Shown here: one piece after another, positions 1 to 11,223 of the stretch
Position numbering within the stretch: position 1 is the first letter of the stretch
Layout of the letters: each line of letters begins with the position of its first letter
Source: Paracentrotus lividus
Lineage: Eukaryota > Echinodermata > Echinoidea > Camarodonta > Echinidae
Assembly: GCA_940671915.1 (NCBI GenBank)
Contig: CALNVZ010003433.1
Location: forward strand, 22,031,206-22,095,205
Direction: 5' to 3'
DNA: 64,000 bases
Translations under genes and position numbers: made by a program
Notes under the pieces: model-generated
What the model saw: only the letters and a program-made list of their open reading frames with translations
Databases searched by the model: none
What the model was told of the DNA's origin: nothing

Positions 1-560
1 CCACTCAGTTTACACACAGACTATGCCCGTTCGGCAAAATTTGCAAGGACGTAGTAGGAACGAGCTCAGTGTGACGGGGGTATAAGAGTCACTCACTGGG
101 GAAACCGATGCCGTGGTGACGATATTAACGTGATTTTATTTATTTTAAACCACTACCATTACACATCATATTTTAGACATTGGTGTATCACAGATGGTAC
201 AGTTCAGTAGCAGGTTGGGGTAGTGGTATAAGTATATTACAAAGAGAAAAATCATATTATCATGATAAAAATAGAAATAATTAATTTCTGGTGACCTTTA
301 GACGTCAGGTGGTGATGCCCATGAATAAATGGTTATTGAACTTTTTCTATGGAAGATATCCCGAGGGGGATCTCGATTGCGATTCTCCATGTATAGAGGG
401 ATAACTTGCATTGAATAGATAGGCAAATATAATCCATATATTCACCCGTGTCTCTCCCCCAAATCTTTCTCTGCTGCTCTTTTCTCTGAGCTCTTGAAAA
501 AGAAGAAAAACGAACCTTCTAAAAGTACTGGGGTGATCATGGTGATAGGCCATAGGCATA
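1..560. other. Non-genic flank
   Basis: I see no gene, RNA or element here. The short open frames lack codon structure and splice context. The stretch is AT-rich unique-looking sequence leading into the inverted repeat that starts near 565. Confidence 0.5.
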
Positions 561-564
561 ACTC

Positions 565-770
565 TTCGTAAATTTGACCATGACTTTATAAACTATACAC
601 TTACACTTATAGTATACTGTCCAAATAATTATTGGTTAAAATTTGTCCAACTTTAAAACCAACTTTGGACACTTGAAGCAATAATTTCCCGGATTGGGTA
701 ATAATATCAACAAACAACTACTCGACTAGAATCCACTTGAATCACATAACATTCTAAGTGTATAGGCCTA
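565..770 (+). repeat. Left arm of a diverged inverted repeat
   Basis: The reverse complement of this stretch recurs at about 2683-2860. Matching blocks include the arm around the ATGTTATGTGATTCAAGT string (about 734-752 reversed) and the block around GGGAAATT..GCTTCAA.GTGTCCAA. The arms have diverged and carry indels. They bracket the first part of the hairpin-motif region, so they could be remnants of a foldback element. I see no coding capacity. Confidence 0.55.
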
Positions 771-1012
771 TGAATTGCGGAAAACGATGCCTATTTTTTT
801 TAAAACAAAGTTTTGACTGTATTTCAAATTTATTATGGCAAAACATGATATATGCCATTATTCCAGGCTGACAAAATAACAAACACAGTATTTGCGGTTA
901 TGTCGTGGCTTTATTGAAACTTTGTGATGGACGCTTATTTGCCAATTATCATTTGAGGTGTCAGAACAAAATATCAACATAATATATATTAAAAACGATC
1001 ATCAACAAGATA

Positions 1013-1905
1013 TCAGCCTCCCCGCCTATGCAAAGCGAGTAAGGCTAAACGTATATTCATTCATTGTTGCATCGTGAAAGCAGCACTACAGCCATCCCCG
1101 CCGCTATGATCAGAGTAAAGGCATAAATTGTTAGGTTATTCATTTTCAAAATTTCATTTCATGTAATGTGGGTTTATTTTCTGGCCAAATTCCAAATCAG
1201 CGAATAATTCTATTTCACTACGAAGCGTTAACATCATATCGATTTCCAATGAGAAGGCGGCCATGCCGGCGGGGATGGCTGCCATATGAAATCGAAAGTG
1301 AGACATAAGAATCTCAATGCTCTACAGGGGCCTGTCCCACACTCTAGAAATCCGAAAGTCAGGCCACAAACTTGTATTACTAGCATATTATAAACTGTCC
1401 TCCACCCTCCGGCCGCCTCTTGAAATTCGAGTGGGGAGAGCAGGTACTCTAAATAATGTAATCAGCCATCTCCCACGCTCTGAAATCGGTGAGCTATAGC
1501 CTCACCAACATTAGTTACCGAAACATGCAAATTAAGAACACATAATTAGGAAAATGAATTAATAGAACAGATTATAACTACATTAACGGATCAGCACATT
1601 CATTCATAAACACATATAGCCATGTCCGGGAAAGCCATCTATAGCGCGCGCGACGTGTAAAGATCAGGTGAGGCGTATTACATAAAAACGTGTACATCCT
1701 AATGTTACTCTTTCCGGTTAATCTACGAAGAGTTTTGAGAATGTTAATATGTGGTACAAAACTAGGTCCGCACCTGCATGTCAAAAATCGATTAGGTCCG
1801 GAAACCTATAGTAATCTGACATTGCGAACAAAAAGTTCATACTAAATTATATATTGAGGCAGCCCCTTCACCCTCGCCTTGTAAAATCGAGTGGGGTCAA
1901 AAGAT
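1013..1905 (+). repeat. Hairpin-motif cluster A (unit 1)
   Basis: About six degenerate copies of the ~32-nt motif lie at about 1013, 1090, 1275, 1328, 1405-1475 and 1865, all on the plus strand. In the first, AGCCT (1015-1019) pairs with AGGCT (1042-1046). In the copy at 1330, GCCTG pairs with CAGGC (1360-1364) although its loop has diverged. The copy at 1868 keeps an ACCC/GGGT-type pairing. These are the unit-1 counterparts of the copies in 4455-5085. Confidence 0.6.
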
Positions 1906-2682
1906 TAATCAGATGTACAAGTTGAGTCAGCTAGAAACTTGAAACACGACATGCGCATTATTCCGGCAGGGCGTTGTCATCTGAACAACGGCCATTCCTT
2001 GAAATTATTCAGTCGTACATGTACATATTGTTGACACAGGTCGCATCTAAAACGGGGTACCAAGACTCAGATTTTTGGAAATTTCCCATATCTATATGCA
2101 TAACTACTTATTGGTTGATAGCACTGACTCGTTTATATGTATTTACAATGCGAGCAATGTGTCGACCTTTGGCCAATTATCATTAATTGATACTATACAT
2201 CTGGTATTCAATTTGACATATATAAATCATATCCAGCTCAAGTGGACCATCACTACATACCAATCAGAGTTAATTTTCATGATACTGAATTAGCTGCATC
2301 TTTCGTCTAATATGTCAACCAATACGCATGCTCAATAATATATTTACTTGCTCATAATTAGTCTGCGCATTTATTGGGCTTATATAATTCGAGATTGCAA
2401 TTTAACTACAGAACCTGACGAATTGATGACAGCGGTTGACTGCCCTAAACTTCACAATCACATTGCAAATATTTATCAAAGTGCATAAAAACTATTAGCC
2501 TTTTAGGCCCTTTCGTACATACCCAGGATTAAACAAATTTGAAACCAGAATCCATTCCTTATCTATGTTTTTCAATATTTTTTTATATTTTTCTTTAATA
2601 TGTCTCTCGTAAAATGAGAAGCATTACGTGACATCCTAGGACGAATTTTTCTGCCTGGACGCGCTAAATGTCAATAGGACCC

Positions 2683-2860
2683 ATATACACTTAGATGTTA
2701 TGTGATTCAAGTAGGTGAGTTATACACATAGTCGATGGTAAGGAGCTTTCTGTTTCCTGTACAAGATTATAGTTAAAGTAAGCCTAGCCCAAATGTCCCG
2801 GGAAATTTGCTTCAAAGTGTCCAAGGGAGTTATTATTAAAAGTTGGATTCAGCATATATA
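2683..2860 (-). repeat. Right arm of the diverged inverted repeat
   Basis: This is the reverse-complement partner of about 565-770. The best-matching ends are CACTTAGATGTTATGTGATT near 2690 and the GGGAAATTTGCTTCAAAGTG block near 2800. Between these blocks similarity is poor. Confidence 0.5.
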
Positions 2861-3982
2861 TTTATACCATAACAATAATCAATTTATTTTTGTCCCGATC
2901 AACCCCGAGTCCGGTATATAAAGCATTATCGTGAATTATAAGTTTCCGCTGAATACAGTGTCCAGCCCCTGCCCGGAGTAATAAAGAATCCAGCTTAGTG
3001 ACACAGAGACAGGGTCCTCATAGGTCTACTGGATAAATACTTGGCACGATATTCACTCGGACTCTTCTATCAGTCTTGTAAGATACCATCATTACTTTCA
3101 TATGATAAAAATACTAATTCGACCATGCAATCTTATATTTTCGGCATTAGCGTTCGTGCTTATTATATTTATGACATATTCTTACATAATACTATTTCAT
3201 TTTTGAATTTATCAGGGATAAGCCTCAATTCGAAGCAGGAAGGATACAGCACGGAATGTAAATCAGTAAGGGCAGCTATAGATCGAACGCCTTAATGTGA
3301 ATCGCATACGAATGATAGGTGAGTATCAACACTATTATGCATCGTCCAATGTATTATATTATATATCTATGTCTTATATATATATCTTCTCTCTCTGGTC
3401 TTTGAAACACAATGTATTGCTTCATTACCAATGGTATAACGCAAATAAACGTACCTATTACTCTTTTTATCCATCACCTAGCAATAGTGCTAGAGTTTCT
3501 TGAAGACCAGTGCCAATCATTATCAAAGCGATTACATTATATATATAATATCCCGTTCATACATTCAACTGCCATCCCGGCACTATTCAGTGCATTTTTC
3601 ACTCCTGAGGATGAATTAACTGGTCTTCGATATGACCATAATCCAACACATTAGTTAGCTTCTGCATGCTACGAAATATTATTGTGCACTGGCAAGGTAA
3701 CTCTTTGAGCTAAATTATCTGTACTCAAAGAACATAATCACATAGTCTATACCAATAGCAACCCACGACCTCAGGAGTGGTTAATAATGCAACTACGACA
3801 CCTCCTGCACCCAACTACTCCATACCTAACGTCAAATTATTTCGGCGGACATCCGTCTACTTCACATTAATCTTCTTATTTCTGTATGTGCTTATATGCC
3901 ACCAACCACTTTTGCTTTACACATTCACACACAGATAAATGAGATTTTTTTAAGGTTGGAGATAATGGGGAGTTGGTGGAAA

Positions 3983-4311
3983 TTTTTCACTCAAACATAT
4001 AAGTGTCCTATCACAAGCAACCACGACGAAGAATGATGCATTATCATCCGCTGTTTGTAAGCGTTGCAGAAAATAACGCGCACATTCCAATCCGCTAAAC
4101 CACTGTTTACGCAGGAAGCGTCAACAATGTGATACAATACCCGCGTATGTTAATTCCGGGCGCGCCATTGGTTACAATAGAACTGGGTCAAAAATAAATG
4201 CGTACATTACATTCCTGGCGCCATTCAACATGTAACCAGGTTGATCACCCACATTTTATCAGCCATTTTAATACCATTTTAAATCGTCTTGACTCTTTAA
4301 ATTTCATTATC
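3983..4311 (+). repeat. Direct repeat copy 1 (330 bp)
   Basis: It begins near TTTTTCACTCAAACATATAA and runs to the CATTA at the unit junction. It matches 9352-9685 almost base for base, apart from insertions or deletions inside short homopolymers. It is contiguous with the copy of the unit start at 4312, so together they form an end-to-start junction. Confidence 0.8.
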
Positions 4312-4454
4312 CAGGCTGACAAATAACAAACAAGTATTTGCGTTATGTCGTGGCTTTATTGAAACTTTGTGATGGACGTATTTGCCATATATCTTTGAGG
4401 TGTCAGAACAAAATTCACATTATATATTTATATATATACATTCATCAACAGATA

Positions 4455-5085
4455 TCAGCTCCCCGCCTTATGCAATCGAGTAAGGCCTAACGTATATCAT
4501 TCAATTTCATCGTAAACAGATAACAGCCTCCCCCTATGCAATCGAGTAAGGCCTAATGTATATCATTCATTCATTTTCATTTGTATGTGTTATTGCCCAA
4601 CAGATTATATTTTATACGTTAACATTATACTCATCCCCCGCCATGAAATCGAGTGAGACATAAAACATGTACCAGCCTGCCCGCCCTCTGAAATCGAGTC
4701 AGGCCAAAACGTATTACTAGCATATTATTACCGTCTCCCCGCCTCTGAATACGAGTGAGACATAAATCTATAATGTATCGACTCCCGCCTGAATCGAGTG
4801 AGGCCTAAACATAGTATACCCTGCAATAACACAGAAAGTATAACAAATTACATCAAATCATCATAAACCCATATACAGCCTCGCCGCCTGTAAGATCAGG
4901 TGAGGGTAACATTAAAACGTGACACCCTAATTTACTTCCGGTTTACAGAGTTTGAGAATTATATGTAGGTACACTAGGTCGCCCGATTCATCGAATTGGG
5001 CCGGAAACCTATGAATTGACATGCGAACAATTATTCAACTAATATATATGGCACCCCCTCGCCTGTAAAAATCGAGTGGGGTCAA
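4455..5085 (+). repeat. Hairpin-motif cluster B with covarying stems
   Basis: Eight copies lie in 630 bp, all in one orientation. The core is CCCGCCT(C/A)TG.AATCGAGT. The flanking arms differ between copies but stay complementary: GCCTG 4675-4679 with CAGGC 4700-4704; GTCTC 4733-4737 with GAGAC 4757-4761; CCTC 4879-4882 with GAGG 4902-4905; ACCCC 5053-5057 with GGGGT 5078-5082. Most are followed by TAAA-like tails. This pattern suggests selection for a fold in RNA or single-stranded DNA. I cannot assign a known family. Confidence 0.65.
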
Positions 5086-5734
5086 AAATTATCAGATGAC
5101 AAGTGATCACTAGACTTGAACACGGCAATGCAATAGATATTTGGTGGCCTAATTTAACAAATTACGGCCAAACGAGCATATATTTATATATGATCGGCCG
5201 CCAAATAACTAATTCGTCACTTTCGTTCTTGAGACCATATTCATGAAACTAATTTACTTTATCTGCTATTACTCCAAAACTACCCGCATTGCAATTGGAG
5301 CAATCGATTCAATTCATACCATTGAAACGCCAGTCGCATTATAGCTAGACCATAAGCTAGACCAAAAGGGGGGTAGGCCTACTATTGATTCGATATGAGG
5401 CACCATAGCTCAACACAATTCACATAGGTAACTAACCGTTACAACATTGTTATTATATTCGATAATAAATCCAATATTGACATAACATTGAGCTTCACAT
5501 ACTGACATATAGTTCAGCAAACAATCGAATCAAGATGAAAATAGCGCTAAATTGCCCCACAAATCCAACATTTGCCTCTTTCTTTACCCCACAGTGGCTT
5601 TTAATTATTACTTGCATAAAGCAACCCATTCACCACCAGTATCAATGTTCTGGTACCTTTAAGAACTTCCAAATTATCACTATAGGTGTCACAACTTAAT
5701 ATTCGCACCTAATGAATCCTTGTAAACATATAGC

Positions 5735-6690
5735 CTGCCAGCTTCCCGCCTATGCAATCGGGTAAAGCCAATACCATTTGCTACATTTCTATATATGCGT
5801 GGCAATAAAGCTATCTATAACGTACGGGCCTGCCCGCCTCTGAATCGAGTCACCCTAAAGTATGATCACGTACAATCCCCCGCCTTTGCCATCGAGTGAG
5901 ACTTAAAGCTTTGTTCATATGTACCACCTCTCTGCATATAAAACCGATACAAGCTTAAACATATCTTTCCATTGACCGAAACGTTACATAACGCGCTCCT
6001 TATATATGATTATTATTCCATAACATCACGCACAATATACTATACATATTTACACACTAATAATATTTATGTCATTGGCCAATATCTTTGTCTACAAATA
6101 CTCGACAAACCAAATTGTTACGCACAATCCCCCCGCCTTTGCCATCGAGTGAGACCTAAAGCTTTGACCACCTCCTGCCTATAAAACCGACACAGGCCTA
6201 AACATTTTACATGTATTTCGTATTGACCCGGGTGTTACATAACACACTCCAACATATATTGATATATATCAATTCTATCCATAACTATATAGGCCTACAT
6301 GTATTACATCATTGCCCAATAACCTTTGTCTGTGACAATTGACCAAATCATCGACGTAACCAAACGTCACATACAATCCCCCGCCTTTGCCATCGAGTGA
6401 GACTTAAGCTTTGTTCATATGCACCACCCTCCTGACTATGAAACCAAGACAGGCCAAAACATACATCTCGTATTAGCCCAAGCTGTAAAGTGAGACACAC
6501 ATACGCAATATCATACATGTATGTATCCATAACATATATATATTCCTGACCCAATAACTGTTGTGTAAGGCAATATATCATACATCGACAAGCCAAACAA
6601 AATTTCTGCCGAATTATGGTCGTTTTGCTAACTACGCTTGGCAACCAAAACTCGGCCTCCCCGCCTCTGAAATCGAGTGAAGCCTTGACA
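5735..6690 (+). repeat. Hairpin-motif cluster C
   Basis: Further copies start near 5738 (GCTT 5741-5744 with AAGC 5765-5768), 5827, 5873, 6125, 6374 and 6654. The three copies reading CCCGCCTTTGCCATCGAGTG are each followed about 50 bp later by a second, diverged copy with ..TATAAAACCGA.ACA.GCCTAAAC. The composite pair is thus itself repeated about every 250 bp. One more core, GATCGAGTGAGACAT, stands near 7671. Confidence 0.6.
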
Positions 6691-9351
6691 ATAGATTTTA
6701 TATTGACTCGAAAAGCTTTGCCTGAAAAACACTATGCCATATACTTTAGCAAAACGAATACAATTTTCAACAATCATTGCTGCTAGGGTAAATAGAAAAT
6801 CATGCATCAACCACAAGTTCCCAATTATTAGACCAAACCTCTATGGATTGCTTAATAAAGGTTTACCTATTTGACAACGGGTATTCAGAGAGGCAACCAG
6901 ATACCCCATTTTGAATGCTGACGCAATGATTAAATATGTTTCTATACATTTGGCCAACGAAAAACATTACGCCTTAATAATTTGACGAACGAATTTCAAG
7001 CACATAGCCGAACATGATCCCCACATTGCCAATTTGCTGCACCAGTGACCAATTCATAGGCCCTTAACAGATTCTTTCATAAAAGGGGGGTCATATGACC
7101 TTCCATAGCTAGCCAAGTCGAAGCCTACAATACCACTACACCATTGGTGTTACACACTTAACGCGAGTCCTAAGTCGCTCAAAATAAAACTCCGCCACAA
7201 CTTTGCCTTTCAAACACATGCCATGTAGCTGACAGCTACTAGTAATCGATTGACAGCATTACTAAAACTTATGCCAACTTCATAACATATGTACCACATT
7301 TCCCTGTAGGCCCATTAGGCCTAGTAAAATCAACGAATTCAAGCGCTGATCCTCCTTAACGAAGGTACACAGTAATTGGAGTTACATGAAATATGTTTGG
7401 TATAAATAAAGCACCTGTTATACTACAATGCCAACAATAAACGCTGAACATTGTTATGTAAAATACTCCGCTGAAAATCTTTGAAAGGCAAGACATAACG
7501 CCACTTATAAGGCACACCATTATAGCCTATCATAATTAATTAGTTTTTCCAATCGTATTGAACCTTTGTGGTTAATGTATTTCAACATGTTTTGTTTCAC
7601 GTGGCGTTCTGAGATTATCCAAATTACATTTATTTTTGAGGACAGCACTCCATGAATCTGAGAGAAGATGATCGAGTGAGACATAGGCTCTTTTACAGAT
7701 TCACAATAGCGATTACTTCCTTGCTTAATTCTGTCTCTCCAAACTTGCTAGCAAGGTCTTGCTGTCCTGTAGGCTCTACCATTCGGCACCACATTAAAGG
7801 GATGTGCCGCTTCCTAATCATATTTTGACGCCAGGCATGCCGGCAAGCTCAAGCATGGCGGTTCATCTCGACAGCTTTCTGTCCAACTTGCTCTAAACAT
7901 ATGCGTTCACCTCTACGTACTTCCAATATACGTTTCAGCCTGGACTCCTCCTGTAAGCGGCTCCCTAGAACTTGGCTCCACTCGAGCACAAACTACTGTA
8001 CTGTAGTAGCAAGGCATCCTGGCAGACTTGCTTCACTGTGCTATACGATCTATCAATGATATGCGCCCATAAACTCCTCTAATCCACGGCCAGGCTTCCA
8101 CTAGGCTTAGCCGAACTAACTTAGCACTCACTGGTGCTCTGGGTTCTCCAAACCAATGATGGCTCTGATCACTGCATGGTTCTGCAAAGAAACAAAAAAA
8201 AGACAGCTGGGCGCAATTCTGAGCTCGAAAGAATAATTGATATTGTCTTGCATTGCTTTAAAATGAGTCAATAATTCCAGCATGCCCTAATTGATCATTA
8301 TAATTGCACTCACAAAGTAAGGCTCCATACTAGGTCACAGTTTTGCAAGCCTCTGCAAAGTTACGTATTTCCTTTCTTTTTATATTCATTTATCCATACA
8401 TTTATGTTAAATCTTAACATACCAACTTTCATCAAATCCCCTTAAAGGCAATGAATGTTTTTAATGCATAATGCCAAATTAAAGGCCATTTCTTTTAAGT
8501 GCCTAGGCCTACCATAAGGCAAAGGATTCATAAGGTTGTTAGATATGGGCTAGAGCAAAAATTAGCCCGAATTCACTCGATATGGTCTAGTGTTATTCAA
8601 TTGCCTAAATGTAGGTAACAAGTTTCCATCTAGACCTGTATTGACTGCAGCCATTGTGCCGAGTCGAAAGCCAACGTGGCGTGGGACTACATAATGACTG
8701 TATCGTAACACGAGACTTTCAATCTCTTTCACTCCCATTTCCAACTGTTCTTTCCTACGATCATGCACATTGTAGTCCAAGCTTCCCAAATCAATCCAAT
8801 GAATTAACATTATCATTGAACTCATGGTTAATAGAACCACATAATCTTTTGGCATGGGCTACATGTCTATCTTAATTGACAATAGACATACCTTGCTTAT
8901 TTGGCCAAGTGAATTATTCACTTCCAATGAATTTCAGAATCATTCAGTAACTATAAGGCCTATATATAGCCTAATATACTATTGTTTTTAGATAGCGCTT
9001 AACACCTGGAGTTCTCATCTATCTTATATGATAATTTACTTTGAGACAGTTGAGCTTACTGGAACAAGCGTTACTTAGCACTTTGTAACTACTAAAATGA
9101 ACAAGGAAATGTACTACGACCTGCCATAAGCAGCTTGAACTCGTCTTTCTCGTATTTTCCTCCGGCGTCTGGAAGCTAACGTGTCTGAAATACTGGTGTG
9201 TTAGAGCCTCACACTGAACACTATAATCCAGTCTCACAGGTATTTTATTGTTTATCCCAGTGTAATAAATCCCAGTCCACCAATACATGCACGACACCGA
9301 GTAGCCACCTAATATCCATATTTCCAGCGCTATCATTCCGAACAACATTTC

Positions 9352-9685
9352 CAAATTTTTCACTCAAACATATAAGTGTCCTATCACAAGCAAACCACGA
9401 CGAAGAATGATGCATTATCATCCGCTGTTTGTAAGCGTTGCAGAAATAACGCGCACATTCCAATCCGCATAAACCACCTGTTACGCAGGAAGCGTCAACA
9501 ATGTGATACATACCGCGTTATGTTACATTCCGGCGCGCCAATGGTTCAATAGAATGGGTCAAAATAAATGCGTACATTACATTCCTGGCGCCCCATTTCC
9601 AACATGTAAACATGTTGATCAACCCACATTTTATCAGCCATTTAATAAACCATTTTAAATCGTCTTTGACTCTTTAAATTTCATT
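9352..9685 (+). repeat. Direct repeat copy 2 (330 bp)
   Basis: Partner of 3983-4311. It marks the right end of the second long unit. Downstream sequence (AAAATGTTTG...) is not shared with the other copy, which fixes the boundary near 9685. Confidence 0.8.
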
Positions 9686-9689
9686 AAAA

Positions 9690-11125
9690 TGTTTGTTAAT
9701 TATATGTTTACAATAACAATGCTAATCTACACATTTTGATTTCAGGTTATGCGAAATTCATGATGATTGTAAACACCATTTGGCGTGCCGTATTCAAATC
9801 ATACTTTACAGCAGTACTAGTATTCCTTGATTATAGAGATTGTACATACGAAACACACCACATCCCAGTCCCTTTCCCAAGCTACAAAAGCTCTCCCTCC
9901 TTCAGAGCGACTGACATGAATGTCAGTTAAAAAAAATAAAAAATTCTTTGTAAAAAAAAATATCTTGCCTTTCTTTATATTTTTGGAAGCAATAAGAGGC
10001 TGGCAGTATTTAAAGTTCATTGAAAACTCACGACCCTGTAGTTGGATCATTCCTTCCATTGTAAAGGCTCCATTCAAAGGTTTTGATATCATTAACATCA
10101 TCAACTAAAACCCCTCCGGCGATTGAGCATCTATTTCGACGTTCTTTTCAAAAATATTCCTCGTCTAAATTCCGCCACTAATATGACGAGATTAGGGATT
10201 TATTTTATGGGGTAGGATCCTCGTTTTTCGTCAATATCAGCACCCTAAGTTCATTATTGAGTGGATTGTTCTTCAAGATATTGCTTTGGTTTTGGATAAA
10301 ATTCATTGAAACGCCCCAGTGCCATTTCCAGGCGCGTCTTACATGGAGTCTGCCGCAGGAGAATGTCCTGTAGGGGCGGAATTAATCAATGACCAACTAT
10401 TCAGAATATATACTTACATTCTTTCATGGAGGAAATAACTGATTTGCGGAGTATGAACTATATGGGGAATTTAATGATTATTGATGATATCCATTTACTA
10501 TAGGCAGATGCATAACTTTAATATTGCACCCCATTTCTATTTTTTATTAAATGAGGGGAGGGGGGGGGGGAGGGGCGGCGCCAAAGGAGTAGAGACTCGA
10601 ATTGTGGTTCCATTCAATTAAGGATTAAGTAAAGACGCCAGTGTCTATTAGACCATAGACGTAAAATGATTAGACATAAATAGTTAAACGTCTCATGGAC
10701 ATAAAAGGCAGTCTGAAATACTAATGACATGTTGCTTTTACTCATTTTTTATGACAATGATGTATTTTTGCTTATCACAACTGAAATATTTTTTAGGCCC
10801 GCGGTATCTTAACCTACCATCTCCCCTTTGATGTCTTTGTGAGTCTAGCTCCATGAGTAGGCAAATGAGTTTACTATATTGTATTGTACGTATGATGGAG
10901 GAAGTTACATGTTCCATATACACTTGAATTTTAACCATAATTTTCATCTTACGATAAAATCCCCTTGTTGGCCCATTTCATTATTGTAGAATTAACCTGG
11001 GCAAATAAACGAAAGTTGCACATCAGTTGTGTTGGACTAACCCTTAAAATGTGGATGATGGAGTGCATAACAGTTAACATTATACTTTATTCAACATTTT
11101 CATATTATCAAAAACAGTGATAATT

Positions 11126-11223
<98 letters not shown>

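Larger units (their letters stand above)
864..4311 (+). repeat. First of two tandem long repeat units
   Basis: The unit begins with CCAGGCTGACAAAATAACAA and ends with the block ...GACTCTTTAAATTTCATTA. The same start recurs at 4312 and the same end at about 9685. The beginning (864-1960) matches 4312-5135 with many one-base indels. The end (3983-4311) matches 9352-9685. The interiors do not obviously match. No credible coding frame is present. The layout is that of two neighbouring copies of one long unit, or of an assembly that wrapped a repeat or merged two haplotypes. A CATTA string occurs at all three junctions. Confidence 0.65.
4312..9685 (+). repeat. Second tandem long repeat unit
   Basis: It shares its first ~820 bp with 864-1960 and its last ~330 bp with 3983-4311. 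It is longer than the first unit by about 1.9 kb, and the extra length lies inside. It holds most of the hairpin motif copies, including the three similar pairs near 5875-5960, 6125-6205 and 6375-6460. No gene was recognised. A short coding-like minus-strand stretch near 7870-8010 is interrupted by stops. Confidence 0.65.

Noticed and set aside
4455..6690. CRISPR array reading of the hairpin repeats
   Set aside because: The repeats vary in sequence, spacing is irregular (about 45-250 bp), and the setting is an animal genome with introns.
9019..9363. 114-codon minus-strand frame at the end of the second long unit
   Set aside because: No domain, and it overlaps the edge of a direct repeat. It is likely chance.
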